A DNA stretch of 64,000 bases from Mesorhizobium tamadayense (GCF_003863365.1 NZ_RQXT01000022.1:35039-99038), one strand, 5' to 3'; shown: positions 37,378-47,188, counted from the first letter of the stretch. Program-made: numbers and translations. Notes: a model not told the origin generated them from the letters alone.

Positions 37378-38388
37378 CTAACCGTTCGAAATCTCGATGA
37401 GCTTGTCGAGCACCGCAAGCGCCCGGCCGCTGTCGATGGCTTGCGCGGCGGCTTCAATGCCGTCGGCAAGCGTCGTCGCCTTGCCGGCCACCACCAGCCC
37501 GGCGCCGGCATTCATCAGCACCGTATCGCGATAGGCGCCGGCATCGCCGCCCAGCATATCGCGCAATGCCTTGGCGTTATAGGCCGCATCGCCGCCGCGC
37601 AGCTCTTCCTTGCCGTGCCGCTTCAGTCCCACCGCTTCGGGGGTGAGCGTGAAGCTGCGGATCTCGCCACCGGCGAGCTCGGCCACCAGCGTCTCGCCGG
37701 TGGTGGTGATCTCGTCATATCCGTCGCCATGAACGACCCAGGCGTGATCGGCGCCGAGCGCCTTCAGCGTCTCGGCCACGGGCATGATCCACTCCGGCAG
37801 GAAGACGCCGACCATCTGGCGGCTGACGCCGGCCGGGTTGGACAGCGGCCCGAGCAGGTTGAAGATCGTGCGTGTGCCGAGCTCGACCCGGGTCGGGCCG
37901 ACATGCTTCATCGCCGGATGATGCGCCGGCGCAAACATGAAGCCGACGCCGGCCTCGTGGATGCAAAGGCCGATCGTCTCCGGCGAGATGTCGATCTTGA
38001 CGCCGAGCGCCGTCAGCACGTCGGCCGAACCGGTCAGCGAGGACAGGCCGCGATTGCCATGCTTGGCTACCGGGACGCCGGCCGCCGCGATGACGAAGGC
38101 CGAAGCGGTCGAGATGTTGACGCTGTGCGAATTGTCGCCTCCGGTGCCGACGATATCGATGGCGCCTTGCGGGGCCTCGACGCGCAGCATCTTGGCGCGC
38201 ATCGTGGCGACCGCGCCGGAGATCTCGCCGACCGTCTCGCCGCGCACGCGCAGCGCCATCAGGAAACCGCCGATCTGGCCGGGCGTCGCGTCGCCCGACA
38301 TGATGATGTCGAAAGCCTCGCGTGCCTCCTCGAAGGAGAGCGCCGCGCCGGTGGCGACCTTAGCTATGTGTGTCTTGAGAGCGCTCAT
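37378..38388 (-). CDS. trpD: Anthranilate phosphoribosyltransferase
   Basis: This 336-residue enzyme transfers the phosphoribosyl group of PRPP to anthranilate. The PRPP site is VGTGGDNSHSVNISTASAFVIAAAGVPVAKHGNR; the family motif GPTRVELGTRTIFNLLGPLSNPA follows. It overlaps the end of ppiD by 4 bp and is followed by trpC. The trpE(G) gene is not nearby, consistent with the split trp genes of rhizobia. Confidence 0.97.
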   Translation of the reverse strand: MSALKTHIAKVATGAALSFEEAREAFDIIMSGDATPGQIGGFLMALRVRGETVGEISGAVATMRAKMLRVEAPQGAIDIVGTGGDNSHSVNISTASAFVIAAAGVPVAKHGNRGLSSLTGSADVLTALGVKIDISPETIGLCIHEAGVGFMFAPAHHPAMKHVGPTRVELGTRTIFNLLGPLSNPAGVSRQMVGVFLPEWIMPVAETLKALGADHAWVVHGDGYDEITTTGETLVAELAGGEIRSFTLTPEAVGLKRHGKEELRGGDAAYNAKALRDMLGGDAGAYRDTVLMNAGAGLVVAGKATTLADGIEAAAQAIDSGRALAVLDKLIEISNG

Positions 38389-40277
38389 CGTGTCTGTGCT
38401 TGGGAAACGGCGGCCGGATCGATGCGAACGTCATACTGCGACTGCAGCTGCGCCACCAGCTGGTCGAGCAGGTCGTCGGATATGCCGGCGCTGAAAGATT
38501 TCTGCGCGTCTTCCGGGACCGAGCTGCCGTCGGCGCCGGCCGGTTCGAAGACTTCGGCGACCTTGAACAGGATCTGGCCGTCGCCGGTGGGCGAGGGGAT
38601 CAGACCCGTACCGCCTTCGCCGACGCCGAACATGGCAGCCGCACCCTCCTTGCCGAAATCGGCGTCGTCGGCTTCGCGCTTCAGGCCTCGCTTAGTCTGC
38701 TTCTCGAACTTCAGCTCGCCTGCGATGACGTCCAGCGTCGCGCCGGCCTTGAGGCGCTTTTCCAGCTCCTGCGCCCTCGCGTCGAGCCGCTTGTCGGTCT
38801 CGGCGGCCGTCCAGTCGGCCGCCACCTTCTGGCGGACTTCGTCCAACGTGCGGTCGCGCGCCGGCGTGATCGACTGGACTTCATAGAAGACGAAGCCGTT
38901 GTCGGCGGTGGTCAGGCCTTCATTCTCCGTGTTCGGCTCGGCCTCGAAGACCGCCTTGATGAGATCCGCCGATTGCGGCAGGTCGTTGACGATTGTGCCG
39001 TCCGGCCGCTGGCCGGTGCGGTCGATGGCGTCGACGGTGACGACCTTGAGCTTCAGCTTCTCGGCGGCCTGGGTAAGCGAGGCGCCGGAGGCGCGGGTGT
39101 CCTCGTAGCTGTCATGCACATCCAGCAGCACGCGGCTCGCCTCGCCGAGCGCCAGGTCCTTGCGGATCTGATCGGACACTTCGGAGAGCGGCTTCACTAC
39201 CTGCGGCTTGATCTCGGTGACGCGCAGCAGAACCGGGCCGAAAACGCCCTGAACCACCGGGCTGACCTCGTTGGCGTTGAGCGAGAAAGCCGCGTCGGCC
39301 ACCGCCTTGTCGGCAATCTTGTCCTTGGCCAGCGTGCCGAGCAGTGTGTCGGCCTGGGTCTTGCCCTCGGCGGCGACGATCTTGTCGAAGGTGGCGCCGG
39401 TTTTCAGTGAATCATAGGCCGCCTTGGCCGCGTCCGGCGTCTTGAACACCAACTGTTCGATGGTGCGCATTTCCGGCGTGGTGTAGCGCGCCTTGTTCTT
39501 GTTGTAGTCGTCGGCGACCTGCTGGTCGGTCACCGCGGTCGGGTCCATGATGTCCTGCGGCTCAAGCCGTGCATAGGAGAACTTGCGGTACTCCGGCGCG
39601 GCGTAGTTCTTCTTGTTGGCTTCGAAATAGGCTTTCAGCGCGCTGTCGGCCGGCGCCTCGATCGGCTGCACCAGCGTCTTCGGCAGGACGAGATAGTCGA
39701 TCGTGCGGTCCTCGCCGCGATAGAGCGCGACCGCCTTCAGGAAGGTCTGAGGCGCCTTGAGGCCATCGGAAATCGCCTCGACGATCTGCTGGCGAACCGC
39801 CACCTGCGAGCGGTTCTTAAGATAGTCCTCCGGCCGCATGCCCACCTCGCGAAGCAGATATTCGAAGGTTCTGCGATCGAATTGGCCGCCTGGACCCTTG
39901 AAGGCCGGGTCCTCGCGCGTCAGTTCGGCCAGCCGGTCCTTGGAAAGGCCAAGCCCGAGCTTGCGGGCCTGCTCGTCGAGCACGGCGCCTGAAACGAGCT
40001 GCGCCAGCACCTGGTTGTCGAGGCCGAGGAGCTTCGCCTGCTCATGCGTGATGCGCTGGCCATATTGCTGCGACAAGAGGTTGATCTGGCGATCGTAGGC
40101 GAGGCGGTACTCATTGATCGAAACCGTCGTGCCGCCGGCGGTGATCACCGAATGATGGCCGGCCAAGGTTCCCGACAGGCGCCCGGAAATGCCCCAGACG
40201 GCAAAGCTCACCACCAGCAAGGACAGCAACGCCTTCGCGACCCAGGTGCCCGCCGCGCTTCTCAATAAACTAAGCAT
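38385..40277 (-). CDS. Peptidyl-prolyl cis-trans isomerase PpiD-like (SurA_N_3/parvulin)
   Basis: This 630-residue inner-membrane-anchored periplasmic foldase has one N-terminal membrane helix (TWVAKALLSLLVVSFAVWGISG, residues about 10-31), a SurA-like chaperone region (about 35-240), and a parvulin-like domain in the middle (VFKTPDAAKAAYDSLKTGATFDKIVAAEG). It helps proteins leave the Sec translocon and fold. I start at ATG 40277 with GGAAG 7 nt upstream; an extension of about 119 codons is antisense to tpiA and is rejected. It is translationally coupled to trpD and diverges from tpiA. Confidence 0.92.
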   Translation of the reverse strand: MLSLLRSAAGTWVAKALLSLLVVSFAVWGISGRLSGTLAGHHSVITAGGTTVSINEYRLAYDRQINLLSQQYGQRITHEQAKLLGLDNQVLAQLVSGAVLDEQARKLGLGLSKDRLAELTREDPAFKGPGGQFDRRTFEYLLREVGMRPEDYLKNRSQVAVRQQIVEAISDGLKAPQTFLKAVALYRGEDRTIDYLVLPKTLVQPIEAPADSALKAYFEANKKNYAAPEYRKFSYARLEPQDIMDPTAVTDQQVADDYNKNKARYTTPEMRTIEQLVFKTPDAAKAAYDSLKTGATFDKIVAAEGKTQADTLLGTLAKDKIADKAVADAAFSLNANEVSPVVQGVFGPVLLRVTEIKPQVVKPLSEVSDQIRKDLALGEASRVLLDVHDSYEDTRASGASLTQAAEKLKLKVVTVDAIDRTGQRPDGTIVNDLPQSADLIKAVFEAEPNTENEGLTTADNGFVFYEVQSITPARDRTLDEVRQKVAADWTAAETDKRLDARAQELEKRLKAGATLDVIAGELKFEKQTKRGLKREADDADFGKEGAAAMFGVGEGGTGLIPSPTGDGQILFKVAEVFEPAGADGSSVPEDAQKSFSAGISDDLLDQLVAQLQSQYDVRIDPAAVSQAQTR

Positions 40278-40421
40278 GCTTACTTCCGATTTTTGCGCAT
40301 TTTCGCATGCGCCGAGTTTGAAACAAGCGCAATAGCGTCCTTCCGGCCCACTGTCGATTGCTTTGTGGCCTGATTTTGGTAGTGAGGGCGCTGCCTTATG
40401 TCGCCTGGAGAACCCGACCCC

Positions 40422-41189
40422 ATGACCCCTGGAATCCGTCCGCTCGTTGCCGGCAACTGGAAAATGAACGGTACCAGCGCCTCGCTCAACGAGCTGAGGA
40501 TGATCGGCAACGGTTTCATGAGCGGGCTCGATGCGGAGACGGAAGCATTGGTCTGCGTGCCGGCGACCTTGCTTCACCAAGCTGCCGAGATCCTTTCGCG
40601 CACGCCGGTCCGCGCCGGCGGCGAGGATTGCCATCCCAAGGAGAGCGGCGCCTACACGGGCTGCATTTCAGCTGAAATGCTCAAGGATGCCGGCGCCAGC
40701 CATGTCATCGTCGGCCATTCCGAATGCCGCGAGCAGAGCGGGGAAGATGATGCGATGGTCCATGCCAAGGCCTCTGCCGCCTGGCGCGCAGGGCTGGTGG
40801 CCGTCATCTGCATCGGCGAGACGCGCGCCGAGCGCGAGGCGGGCGCGACGCTCGATATATTATCGCGCCAGCTCGACGGTTCCGTGCCGCCGAGCGCCAC
40901 CGCCGCCAACACGATCGTCGCCTACGAGCCCGTCTGGGCGATCGGCACCGGCCTGACGCCGACCGCCGCCGACGTCGCCGAGGCGCATGCGCATATACGC
41001 GGCAAGCTGATCGCGCTGCTCGGCGATGCCGCGGCCAGGATGCGCATTCTTTATGGCGGTTCGGTCAAGCCGTCCAATGCGGTGGAACTGCTTGGCGTCG
41101 AGAATGTCGATGGCGCGCTGGTCGGCGGCGCTAGCCTGAAGGCGGCCGACTTCCTCGCCATCGCGGAAGCCTATATGAACATCTCATAG
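40422..41189 (+). CDS. tpiA: Triose-phosphate isomerase
   Basis: This 255-residue glycolytic TIM-barrel enzyme interconverts DHAP and glyceraldehyde-3-phosphate. Catalytic Lys is in AGNWKMNGT, His in IVGHSECRE, Glu in VAYEPVWAIGTG, and the phosphate loop is LYGGSVKPSNA. ATG 40398 would add eight residues; I prefer ATG 40422 because MTPGIRPLVAGNWKMN fits the usual N-terminus. It diverges from ppiD. Confidence 0.97.
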   Translation: MTPGIRPLVAGNWKMNGTSASLNELRMIGNGFMSGLDAETEALVCVPATLLHQAAEILSRTPVRAGGEDCHPKESGAYTGCISAEMLKDAGASHVIVGHSECREQSGEDDAMVHAKASAAWRAGLVAVICIGETRAEREAGATLDILSRQLDGSVPPSATAANTIVAYEPVWAIGTGLTPTAADVAEAHAHIRGKLIALLGDAAARMRILYGGSVKPSNAVELLGVENVDGALVGGASLKAADFLAIAEAYMNIS

Positions 41190-41357
41190 CCGCTGACGAG
41201 CGCCGGAGCGGCAGGGACGCGGCCAAATCGTTGCAATGGCCGCATTGCTCCCCATATTCCGGCCACGGGCTTGGAAATGCCGCCAAAGCATTGTAAGGAG
41301 CCGCCTCCAAATCATCGGTCGTATGCGCGGCCGCGACCGGCCACGCCAGGATAAATT

Positions 41358-41846
41358 ATGGAAACCGTACTGATCGTCGTTCACCTTATGGTCGTGCTCG
41401 CCCTTGTCGGCGTGGTGCTGCTGCAGCGCTCCGAAGGCGGCGGCCTCGGCATCGGCGGCGGTTCCGGTTTCATGACGGCGCGGGGCGCCGCCAATGCGCT
41501 TACACGCGCAACGGCAATCCTGGCCGCGGCTTTCTTCGTGACTTCGCTGGCGCTCTCCATCATCGCCCGCTACGGCGAGAAGCCGATCGACATTCTCGAC
41601 CGCACTCCGGCGTCGACTGCCGGCAAGGGCGTGCTCAACCAGTTGCCGGGCACCAACGGTCCGGTGGGAAGCTCGCAGCCTGCGGCTCCGTCGGGCAACA
41701 CGACGACCACGACTCCGCTGTCGAATGGCGGCACCACCACGGCTCCGGCCACCGCTCCCGCCACGCCGGCGCCTGCGAATCCGACCACGCCGCCGGCCAC
41801 GAACGGCGTTACCTTGCCGGTCACCCCGCAGGTTCCGAACCAGTAG
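41358..41846 (+). CDS. secG: Preprotein translocase subunit SecG
   Basis: This 162-residue small SecYEG subunit has two membrane helices (METVLIVVHLMVVLALVGVVLL and ATAILAAAFFVTSLALSIIA) separated by the conserved RSEGGGLGIGGGSGFMTARG loop. The C-terminal 80 residues are a Thr/Pro/Ala-rich low-complexity tail, much longer than in E. coli SecG (110 residues total). It lies between tpiA and the L,D-transpeptidase gene; secG-pyrG proximity is common in rhizobia. Confidence 0.96.
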   Translation: METVLIVVHLMVVLALVGVVLLQRSEGGGLGIGGGSGFMTARGAANALTRATAILAAAFFVTSLALSIIARYGEKPIDILDRTPASTAGKGVLNQLPGTNGPVGSSQPAAPSGNTTTTTPLSNGGTTTAPATAPATPAPANPTTPPATNGVTLPVTPQVPNQ

Positions 41847-42056
41847 TCGGGCAAGTTTGCAGCCGCTATCTGTTGTTCTTTGAACACAGTCGCGGCAAAT
41901 GCCGCTCGATCACGAAGATTCAACCGGGCGTAGCGCCTCGCTCAGCTTGAGGGCGCGCTGGCTAATCGATTATAGATTGCGCGCGGCACTTTCGGCGTCC
42001 TTGGGGGGCGCCGGGCGACGCCGTGGGCAACTAGCATAGAAAATCGGATCTTCGCC

Positions 42057-43181
42057 ATGCAGCTTCGCAGCTTCATCCTTTTGGGATTCTGTGCCGTATT
42101 CGGCATGGGGTCCGCGGCCTTTGCCTCACCGGCAAACCTCGCCGCTTCGCCGTCGGTAGAGAAGACCGACGCAATTCCCGTCGCCGCCAAGAGCGACGCA
42201 TCGCAGCTGAAGCTTCTCAAGAAGAAGAAAAACGCAACTCCAGACGACCTCGCGCAGATCAAGAAGCTCGAGGCCAAGATCGCTGCCGACAAGGAAGCGG
42301 CCAAGGAAAAGGCGCTCGCGGCCCGCAAGCTGGCGATGCGCGAGGCGGCTAAAGCCAAGGCCGACGCAGCTCGACAGGAATGGCTCGCCAAGAAGGGGTC
42401 GGCAGCATCGACGGAACTGGCTGACGCCAGGCCGGCGAAGAAGGCCATCAATATCATCGCACCGCTCGAACCCGTGGCGCCGATCGCGTCGATCCAAACC
42501 GAGGAGCCTATCCCGGCCGAGGCGATGAACATCGCGGCAGCCGGCAACAACGGTGAGCTGCGCAGCGAGCAGCCCGGGCAGAAGCACACGAGCAGCGTCG
42601 GGTTGTTCGCCGGCCTGTTCGGCGGCCAGTCGGTGTCTTCGATCAGCTATCTGCCCGAGACCCGCGCGCTCGATTCGGCGCTCGCCAGCAAGCAGGCAAA
42701 GCGGCCGTTCAAGGTGAAGCCGGAATTCGTGCCGCAGGACGTCACGTTTACCGGCTATGAGCCGGGCACGATCGTCATCGACACCAGCGCCCGCCGTCTC
42801 TACTTGGTCGAGTCCTTTTCCACTGCGCGCCGCTATGCCATCGCGGTCGGCCGCGAAGGCCTGCAGTTCAAGGGCACGGTGGCGGTCGGCGACAAGCAGG
42901 AATGGCCGCGCTGGATCCCGACGCTCGACATGCAGAAGCGCGAGCCGAAGCATTACGGCCAGTACAAGGACGGCATGCCCGGCGGCGGCGAGAACCCGCT
43001 CGGCGCGCGCGCCATCTACCTCTATGACGGCAAGAAGGACACGCATCTGCGCATCCACGGCACCATAGCCCCGCAGTCGATCGGAACCAGCGCCTCCAAC
43101 GGCTGCTTCCGCATGATCAACGAGCATGTGATGGACCTCTACAGCCGCGTCAAGGTCGGCACCAAGGTCGTTATTATCTGA
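42057..43181 (+). CDS. L,D-transpeptidase (YkuD family)
   Basis: This 374-residue exported enzyme makes 3-3 peptidoglycan crosslinks or attaches outer-membrane proteins. A signal peptide (about 24 residues, FGMGSAAFA) is followed by a Lys/Ala/Glu-rich helical region (about 50-120) with coiled-coil character, then the YkuD domain from about 230. The active-site motif is His-334 (RIHGT) with SNGCFRM, nucleophile Cys-350. It lies upstream of pyrG and is separated from it by a strong terminator, so it is its own unit. Confidence 0.92.
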   Translation: MQLRSFILLGFCAVFGMGSAAFASPANLAASPSVEKTDAIPVAAKSDASQLKLLKKKKNATPDDLAQIKKLEAKIAADKEAAKEKALAARKLAMREAAKAKADAARQEWLAKKGSAASTELADARPAKKAINIIAPLEPVAPIASIQTEEPIPAEAMNIAAAGNNGELRSEQPGQKHTSSVGLFAGLFGGQSVSSISYLPETRALDSALASKQAKRPFKVKPEFVPQDVTFTGYEPGTIVIDTSARRLYLVESFSTARRYAIAVGREGLQFKGTVAVGDKQEWPRWIPTLDMQKREPKHYGQYKDGMPGGGENPLGARAIYLYDGKKDTHLRIHGTIAPQSIGTSASNGCFRMINEHVMDLYSRVKVGTKVVII

Positions 43182-43201
43182 CGCATTTTTCCGACCTGCC
43201 G

Positions 43202-43233
43202 AAAGGGCCGGCACCGCCGGCCCTTTTATTTTG
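43202..43233 (+). terminator. Intrinsic terminator after the L,D-transpeptidase gene
   Basis: AAAGGGCCGGC-ACC-GCCGGCCCTTT forms an 11-bp stem with a 3-nt loop and is followed by TATTTTG, a clear rho-independent terminator. Confidence 0.85.
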
Positions 43234-43341
43234 ACTGCAATCAAAGGCCCGTCGTGGGCACCGGCGCCATTTTGGGAAAAAGCCTTCGCGGCGGTTTTTT
43301 CTCTGGCGGAATCAATCAGGCCGCGTTAAGCGATGACTCCC

Positions 43342-44970
43342 ATGGCGCGATATGTATTCATCACAGGCGGCGTGGTTTCCTCACTCGGAAAAGGCATCGC
43401 CGCAGCAGCTCTTGGGGCTCTCCTGCAGGCGCGAGGCTATCGCGCGCGGATCAAAAAGCTCGATCCCTATCTCAATGTCGACCCTGGAACGATGTCGCCG
43501 TACCAGCACGGCGAAGTGTTCGTCACCGACGACGGCGCCGAGACCGATCTCGATCTCGGCCACTACGAGCGCTTCACCGGCCGCTCGGCCAACCAGCAGG
43601 ACAACATCACCACCGGCCGCATCTACAAGAACATCATCGAGCGCGAGCGGCGCGGCGATTATCTCGGCGCCACCGTGCAGGTGATCCCGCACGTCACCGA
43701 CGAGATCAAGCATTTCGTCCTCGACGGCAATGACGACTACGACTTCGTGCTGTGCGAGATCGGCGGCACGGTCGGCGATATCGAGGCGATGCCGTTCCTG
43801 GAAGCGATTCGCCAGCTCGGCAACGACCTGCCGCGCAACAATGCCGTCTATGTGCATCTGACGCTGATGCCCTACATCCCGACCGCTGGCGAGTTGAAGA
43901 CCAAGCCGACGCAACACTCGGTCAAGGAATTGCGCGGCATCGGCATCGCGCCCGACATCCTGCTGGTTCGCGCCGACCGCCCGATCCCCAAGGAGGAGCG
44001 CCGAAAGCTTTCGCTGTTCTGCAACGTGCGCGAAAGCGCCGTCATCCAGGCGCTGGACGTGCCGCACATCTATGACGTGCCGATGGCCTACCACAAGGAA
44101 GGGCTCGATTCGGAAGTGCTCGCCGCCTTCGGCATCGACCCGGCGCCGAAGCCGCGCATGGAGCCGTGGCAGGCGCTCTCCAGCCGCATCCACAATCCCG
44201 AAGGCGAGGTGACCATTGCCGTCGTCGGCAAGTACACCGGGCTGAAGGACGCCTACAAGTCGCTGATCGAGGCGCTCTCGCATGGCGGCCTCGCCAACCG
44301 CGTCAAGGTCAAGCTCGACTGGATCGAGAGCGAGATATTCGAGAAGGAAGACCCGACGCCGTGGCTGGAAAAGGTGCACGGTATCCTCGTTCCCGGCGGC
44401 TTTGGCGAGCGCGGCTCCGAGGGCAAGGTCCTGGCCGCGAAATTCGCGCGCGAGCGCAAGGTTCCCTATTTCGGCATCTGCTTCGGCATGCAGATGGCCT
44501 GCATCGAGGCTGCGCGGTCGCTGGCCGGCGTCGAGCATGCGTCGTCGACCGAGTTCGGGCCGACCGACGAGCCCGTGGTCGGCTTGATGACCGAGTGGCT
44601 GAAGGGCAACATGCTGGAAAAGCGCAGGGAAACCGGCGACCTCGGCGGCACCATGCGGCTCGGCGCCTATCAGGCCGAGCTCGCCAAGGGCTCGAAGATC
44701 GCCGAGATCTACGGCGACACGCAGATTTCCGAGCGCCACCGGCATCGCTACGAGGTCAATGTCGACTACAAGCAGCGGCTGGAGGAATGCGGGCTGGTCT
44801 TTGCCGGCATGTCGCCGGACGGCGTGCTGCCGGAGACGATCGAATATCCCGACCATCCCTGGTTCATCGGTGTGCAGTACCACCCGGAACTGAAGAGCCG
44901 GCCGCTCGAGCCGCATCCGCTGTTCGCAAGCTTCATCGAGGCGGCGGTGGAGCAGAGCCGCCTGGTCTAG
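43342..44970 (+). CDS. pyrG: CTP synthase
   Basis: This 542-residue enzyme aminates UTP to CTP with glutamine. The N-terminal synthase domain has FITGGVVSSLGKGIAAAALG and the GATase domain has ICFGMQMACIEAARS (Cys) and VQYHPELKSRP (His, Glu). ATG 43342 gives the standard length and N-terminus MARYVFITGG; ATG 43333 would add three residues. The fall from the preceding terminator implies its own promoter in the 108 bp upstream. Confidence 0.98.
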   Translation: MARYVFITGGVVSSLGKGIAAAALGALLQARGYRARIKKLDPYLNVDPGTMSPYQHGEVFVTDDGAETDLDLGHYERFTGRSANQQDNITTGRIYKNIIERERRGDYLGATVQVIPHVTDEIKHFVLDGNDDYDFVLCEIGGTVGDIEAMPFLEAIRQLGNDLPRNNAVYVHLTLMPYIPTAGELKTKPTQHSVKELRGIGIAPDILLVRADRPIPKEERRKLSLFCNVRESAVIQALDVPHIYDVPMAYHKEGLDSEVLAAFGIDPAPKPRMEPWQALSSRIHNPEGEVTIAVVGKYTGLKDAYKSLIEALSHGGLANRVKVKLDWIESEIFEKEDPTPWLEKVHGILVPGGFGERGSEGKVLAAKFARERKVPYFGICFGMQMACIEAARSLAGVEHASSTEFGPTDEPVVGLMTEWLKGNMLEKRRETGDLGGTMRLGAYQAELAKGSKIAEIYGDTQISERHRHRYEVNVDYKQRLEECGLVFAGMSPDGVLPETIEYPDHPWFIGVQYHPELKSRPLEPHPLFASFIEAAVEQSRLV

Positions 44971-44981
44971 GGTAGGCTGAT

Positions 44982-45100
44982 ATTCAGGTGAATGCCGGCC
45001 TGCAAATGGCGGCTTCCTGCGCTTCCGGTGCTCACGTACTTTAAGTACGCTCCGCTCCGGTTCTCGGAACCCACCATCTTCGACTCGGCCTGACCTGAAT
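44982..45100. repeat. Palindromic intergenic element with terminal inverted repeats
   Basis: The 119-bp element is bounded by ATTCAGGT (44982-44989) and ACCTGAAT (45093-45100) and centred on CGTACTT-T-AAGTACG (45035-45049), followed by CTCCGCTCCGG. The centre resembles a palindrome dispersed in many proteobacterial genomes. It could form a long hairpin after pyrG and act as its terminator, or be a mobile MITE/REP-like repeat. Confidence 0.5.
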
Positions 45101-45146
45101 CTCAACACACCCTGGTACCAGCCTGCGAGCCGGCCATGCGGACCCT

Positions 45147-45689
45147 ATGATGCGAACCTACGTCGCGCTGCTCTACAGTATCATCCTCGGCGAGGGGCGG
45201 CGCGTCGTCATGTCCGATCTCAAGGCGATGGCGGAAGGCCTTGGGCTGAAGAATGTCCGCACGCTGGTGGCGACGGGCAATCTGGTTTTCGAGGCGCGGT
45301 CGACCAAACTGTCCCATCTGGAGCGGCGGCTGGAGAAGGCCTTCGAAGAGACTTTCGGCCGCCATGTCGACATCATCGTGCGCGGTGCGGAGGATTGGCT
45401 GAAGCTCGCGGCCGCCAATCCGTTCCCGGCCGAGTCCGTGGACACCGGCGATCAGGTGGCAGTGCGTGTCATGCGCAGCCCGGCGCCCGTCGACGCCGTC
45501 GCGGCGCTGCATTCCTGTGCCGCCAAGGATGAAAAGGTGGTTTCGGTCGACGGCGATATCTGGCTTGTCTTTTCGCGCGAAAGACCGAGCTCGCGGCTGC
45601 TGGCGGCAGCAAACCACAAGCGCATGGGCATCGGCACCTCCCGCAACTGGAATACGGTGCGCAGACTGGCCGAGATGGTCGGCAAATAG
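45147..45689 (+). CDS. DUF1697 family protein
   Basis: This 180-residue cytoplasmic protein contains the DUF1697 pattern: TYVALLYSIILGEGRRVVMSDLKAMAEGLGLKNVRTLVATGNLVFEA at the N-terminus and NHKRMGIGTSRNWNTVRRLAEM near the end. The family's TSRNWNT block is intact. Its biochemical role is unknown. ATG 45147 or 45150 can serve as the start. It ends at a bidirectional terminator facing the NCS1 permease gene. Confidence 0.85.
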   Translation: MMRTYVALLYSIILGEGRRVVMSDLKAMAEGLGLKNVRTLVATGNLVFEARSTKLSHLERRLEKAFEETFGRHVDIIVRGAEDWLKLAAANPFPAESVDTGDQVAVRVMRSPAPVDAVAALHSCAAKDEKVVSVDGDIWLVFSRERPSSRLLAAANHKRMGIGTSRNWNTVRRLAEMVGK

Positions 45690-45700
45690 ATAGACGCGAA

Positions 45701-45720
45701 CGGGCGGCTTTCGCCGCCCG
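45701..45720. terminator. Bidirectional stem-loop between DUF1697 and NCS1 genes
   Basis: CGGGCGGC-TTTC-GCCGCCCG gives an 8-bp GC stem in the 41-bp gap between two convergent genes. Confidence 0.7.
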
Positions 45721-45730
45721 GTTCTTGCCC

Positions 45731-47188
45731 TCAAGCCTTGGCCGTCCGGGCGCCTGCGCCGAGCGCCATGGTGCGCAGCACGTAGTAGACGGCGCCCGCG
45801 ATCGCCACGCCGAAGAACCAGCCGTAGACGCCCCACCAGGACGGCAACCAGTTGGTGAAGTTGGGCAGGATCGAGGAGAAGATCGCGCCGATGCCGGCGG
45901 CGATGAAGGCGTTGACGTGCCAGCCGCCCTGGAAGCGGAACTCGCCCTCTTCCCGATAGAGCGCCTCGACGTCGACCTCGCCCTTACGGATCAGATAGTA
46001 GTCGACCATCATCACGCCGAAGATCGGCCCCATCGTCGCGCCGATGATGTTGACGAAGGAAGCCGCGCTGCCTTCCCACGGCGCGAAGGGATAGAGCACG
46101 AGTGCGATCAAGGCCGCAATGTAGCCGCCCTTCTTGAAGTCGATCTGGCGCGGGAAGACGTTGGAGAAGTCGAAGGCCGGCGAGACGAAGTTCGCCACAA
46201 CGTTGATGCCGAGGGTCGCCACCGCGAAGGTCAGCGCCGCAAGAGCCGCCAGGAACCAGCTGTCGAACTTGGCCGAGATCTGGTCGGGATGAAGCAGCAC
46301 CTCGTGATAGACGTCGTAGGCGGCGATCGTGGTGACGCCGGCGACCAGCGAGAATAGGATCAGGTTGACCGGCAGGCCCCAGATATTGCCCTTGCGCAGC
46401 GCCGCGTTGTCAGGCGCGTAGCGCGCGAAGTCGCAGAAGTTGAGGTAGAGCGCCGAGAAGTAGGTCACCCAGATCGCCGCCACCGCGAATAGCGCCGTCC
46501 ACGATCCCGGCTCGCCGGGCACGCCGGCGTCCTTGGTCTTGTCGAGCAGCACGTCCATCGGGATGTCGCTGGTGAAGGCGAAGGTGCCCGACTTCACGCA
46601 GAGATAGATCGCCAGGATCAGCATCATCACCCACACGGCGGGACCTGCCCAGTCCTGGAAGCGGCGCACCGTTTCCATGCCCTTCTGGATGATCAGGAGC
46701 TGCAGCGCCCAGATGACGACAAAGCAGATCACCTCCAGGGTGGAATGGCCGAGCAGATGCGAGGTCTTGTTGAACTCGTCGAACCACGGCAGCCGGGTCA
46801 GCAGCGCGACGATCGCGCCCGACGCGGCTGCCGTCTGCGCGCCGTACCAGAAGCAGGCGACGACGGCGCGCACCAGCGCCGGGATATTGGCGCCCCAGAT
46901 GCCGAAGGAGGCGCGCGCAAGCACGGGGTAGGGCACGCCGGTCTTCACGCCGGCATAGCCGACCATGTTCATCAGGGCGTAGATGATCAGCGAGCCGATG
47001 CCGATGGCGATGATGAAGTTGACGAAGCCGCCGCAGAACAGGAACAGGCTTGCCGCGAGATAATAGCCCCAGAGGCTGTGGACGTCGGACGTCCAGACGT
47101 TGAAGATCGAAAACGGCCCCCAGTTCCTGACCGTTGCCGGAGCCAGATCCTCATTGTAGAGGCCGGGCGATGCGCCTTGTATGGTCAT
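45731..47188 (-). CDS. NCS1 family nucleobase/hydantoin cation symporter
   Basis: This 485-residue inner-membrane transporter has about twelve helices. The family features are an N-terminal NEDLAPATVRNWGPFSIFNVWTSDVHSLWGY, PVLARASFGIWGANIPALVRAVVACFWYGAQT, and the late DYYLIRKGEVDVEALY. NCS1 carriers import cytosine, uracil, allantoin, hydantoin or thiamin precursors; the substrate is not decidable here. There is no catabolic gene next to it. It diverges from the DUF982 gene. Confidence 0.93.
   Translation of the reverse strand: MTIQGASPGLYNEDLAPATVRNWGPFSIFNVWTSDVHSLWGYYLAASLFLFCGGFVNFIIAIGIGSLIIYALMNMVGYAGVKTGVPYPVLARASFGIWGANIPALVRAVVACFWYGAQTAAASGAIVALLTRLPWFDEFNKTSHLLGHSTLEVICFVVIWALQLLIIQKGMETVRRFQDWAGPAVWVMMLILAIYLCVKSGTFAFTSDIPMDVLLDKTKDAGVPGEPGSWTALFAVAAIWVTYFSALYLNFCDFARYAPDNAALRKGNIWGLPVNLILFSLVAGVTTIAAYDVYHEVLLHPDQISAKFDSWFLAALAALTFAVATLGINVVANFVSPAFDFSNVFPRQIDFKKGGYIAALIALVLYPFAPWEGSAASFVNIIGATMGPIFGVMMVDYYLIRKGEVDVEALYREEGEFRFQGGWHVNAFIAAGIGAIFSSILPNFTNWLPSWWGVYGWFFGVAIAGAVYYVLRTMALGAGARTAKA

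Noticed and set aside
43381..45108. A 575-codon frame antisense to pyrG
   Set aside because: Entirely antisense to a highly conserved gene, with composition typical of GC-rich shadow frames.
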